Shown: piece after piece, positions 62,041 to 64,000 of the stretch | How the letters are laid out: each line of letters opens with the position of its first letter | How positions within the stretch are numbered: the first letter of the stretch is position 1 | Source: Scortum barcoo | Lineage: Eukaryota > Chordata > Actinopteri > Centrarchiformes > Terapontidae | Assembly (NCBI GenBank): GCA_023238725.1 | Contig: CM041552.1 | Location: forward strand, 14,175,147 to 14,239,146 | DNA length: 64,000 nucleotides | Direction: 5' to 3' | The notes under the pieces: generated by a model | Database searches by the model: none | The model's input: only the letters and a program-made list of their open reading frames with translations | What the model was told of the DNA's origin: nothing | Translations under genes and position numbers: made by a program

Positions 62041-64000
62041 AGTCTCTAAGCTTGAAATCCAGTGCTAAAAAATTCACTATGTCAAACTACCATGAAATAC
62101 TGCTCGAAAATGTAAAATAACACTTCAGTAAAGCTATTGTACTGTACGCGCTGGAGCCTGTGCCATCAGGATGTCTAATAACCTAGGTGTGTGTGTTCTT
62201 TCACACCAGACTTTTTGTTGTGAAGGTGTCTAAGGCTGACTGACACTGAGAGCGAATCAGCCTAATGAGATGCCATGTTGCTCTATGGAAATGATTACCT
62301 CAGGAGGAGAAGCATTAGATTGATGAGGGCAATCTCTGCCTCCGTCCCTGAGCTGCACCAGCGCCTCCACCACCACCGCCACACCATTTAGACAGAGACA
62401 AGTCACTCCCTCTCAGCCCAAATGACCCATAACACTTCCTGGGGGAGTTTAAAAGAAAAAAGGCGAGAAATCCATGCCCTTCCACCTCAGCTTTGAGTCA
62501 TAAAATCAGTGTAAGTATTGTGCTTCTTACCTAGACGTGCAGTTTCTTAATGCCATCAGTCACAACTTGCCTCTGCACATGCTGATCACCATGGTAACCA
62601 GATGTTATCCCTTACTACTGATCCTCACTGTCTGAGCCCAGTAGTCTAAAATGGATTAAAAAGTCCCTTTTTTTCCGATTATGCAAGCAGGACATTTTGG
62701 ATGTGCAATAAAGACGTGTCACACACCAGCAATTAAGGCCTGTTTCTCCTCTAAAATTTTAATGCTGATTAATCAATAACTTGAGGTTATTGATGCAATA
62801 AAAGGTAATTGTTGAATGTCCCATTTGTTACCGTTTGGCCAAACCATCTGAGTGTGATTGCCTCCAAGGAGGCCTGGAGACCCATTAATCAGGACTTGGT
62901 TGATCGCCTCTCAGGTCAACAGTGATCTGGGGGGGAAGCTCCTAGAGGTGAGTGCAGCAGCAGTTTAATAGCTCACAGTGGACAAGCCATGAAGCCAGCA
63001 GATTACAACGGCAGTAAAAGTACTACTTGTGTGCCTCTGTGGTATACTTATCTGAATGCAGACTGTGAGATTTCTGATGTTATTTTTATTGTTAAATCCA
63101 TCGATAAATACTTTGAAATGATTACGCTGGAGAACCAGCTCACCACTAAATGTGCTTTACAATCAGGAGACTAGTTAAAGATATCAAACAAAGATAGTGT
63201 ACTGCAGATTTGACTTTTTCTGTGCCGACATCAATTAGATCGATTATGGGGATTGGCCTAATTATAGTCAGTAACAATACCCCCCAAGATTAATCACCTC
63301 TCTGATTCTTGATGGAGTCTGACAATGGTGAAGTGCGTGGTGATTTGCTGCTGGCACCACCTTCAAGAGCTGTGAGCAGAGCACAACAGAGTCCTAATTG
63401 GACTGATAATTGTAGGTTACGATTCGTGATCAAGAGGAGCAGTAGCTTTAGGGTACAAGTAGACCGAGCGTGGCAGGAAAGGCGGAGCCACTGTTTCTCT
63501 GTCATTTTGTATTTCAAGTTGTGAATCCCTTGCGTGGAGGTAGACAGACTTACTTTAATAGTTTCTGAATCAGCCAAGCATTATTAGTGGTCTTAATCTG
63601 CAACAACCAATAAACTGCTGACATGTCCACAGAGGGGGCAGGAGGTTTTTGCAATGCCTGTTGGCCTTGCAGAGTTTCGATCAGGCTATACTTCCTTCTG
63701 GCTATACTTGGCTTCCTCACTGGTGTGAAGTGAAGCTGTAAAGAGTTGTCTTTTCGATTTTAAAGTGATAGGATAATAGAGGGAAGCAGAGAAGTATATG
63801 AGTGGATAAGAGCCAAGAGGTGTGGCTGTGAGGAAGTAATGAATGAAGGTACAGAGGAGAGTGAATGAAGTTGTCTTCCTGATTGAACTTTTGCTAAGCT
63901 CCATTTAACAGCTGCTATACCCACTACAGTATACCACTACTAGAGCATCAACAAAGCCTTACACATCTGTTACTGATGAGCAAAATGACCTCGTCACTCT
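62041..64000. other. Unique noncoding sequence, no gene seen
   Basis: No recognisable gene or transposon. A candidate conserved block (62730-62940) is listed separately. Short open frames near 62989-63174 and 63290-63577 show no domain, and the last two overlap on opposite strands. Confidence 0.5.
62730..62940. promoter_or_regulatory. Possible conserved noncoding element
   Basis: Clustered AT-core motifs (GCAATTAAGG, GCTGATTAATCAATAAC, CCATTAATCAGG) lie in non-repetitive sequence with GC-richer spacers. TGATTAATCA at 62765-62774 is a perfect 10-bp palindrome. No coding potential. Selected by texture; conservation is unproven. Confidence 0.28.

Noticed and set aside
1..64000. CRISPR array, operon or phage content
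   Set aside because: No regularly spaced repeats with unique spacers and no dense prokaryotic-type genes; the repeats and composition are vertebrate.

Overview
This window is noncoding vertebrate DNA, almost certainly from a teleost fish. It is AT-rich with frequent CA, AG and AT microsatellites, and no long conserved host open reading frame occurs on either strand. The repeats are the types that dominate fish genomes: a Tc1/mariner element, an L2/Maui-type LINE fossil, a piggyBac-type MITE, hAT-like short elements and a common teleost dispersed repeat. The layout fits a very large intron or a gene desert beside a developmental or neural gene.

Layout. 1-2360 is unique sequence ending in a 42-bp hairpin. 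2363-3970 is a 1.6-kb Tc1-like transposon with long inverted repeats of IR/DR architecture. Its DD34E transposase is broken by two single-base indels that compensate each other. 3973-29457 is mostly unique sequence with microsatellites, pyrimidine tracts, a small MITE-like unit and several stretches that resemble conserved noncoding elements. 29458-34552 is the strangest part: a head-to-tail duplication of about 2.5 kb. Its second copy starts nearly identical to the first and then turns into a patchwork of short, skipped, repeated and re-ordered pieces of the first copy. 34553-43451 holds a teleost dispersed repeat and otherwise unique sequence. 43452-43695 and 61945-62040 are two hAT-like nonautonomous elements. 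49001-49207 is a plausible noncoding (5' UTR) exon on the + strand, with good splice signals and only tiny uORFs. 50268-50799 is a complete piggyBac-type MITE flanked by TTAA. 52055-53457 is an eroded L2-type LINE on the + strand. 60167-60570 looks like a decayed hAT-type element.

No tRNA, rRNA, CRISPR array or complete host protein gene is visible. The only protein-coding remains are from transposons. The most important point for a second look is the patchwork duplication, which may be an assembly artefact (false duplication or poor gap filling) or a template-switching rearrangement. The candidate 5' UTR exon is the best clue to the host gene, which I could not identify.
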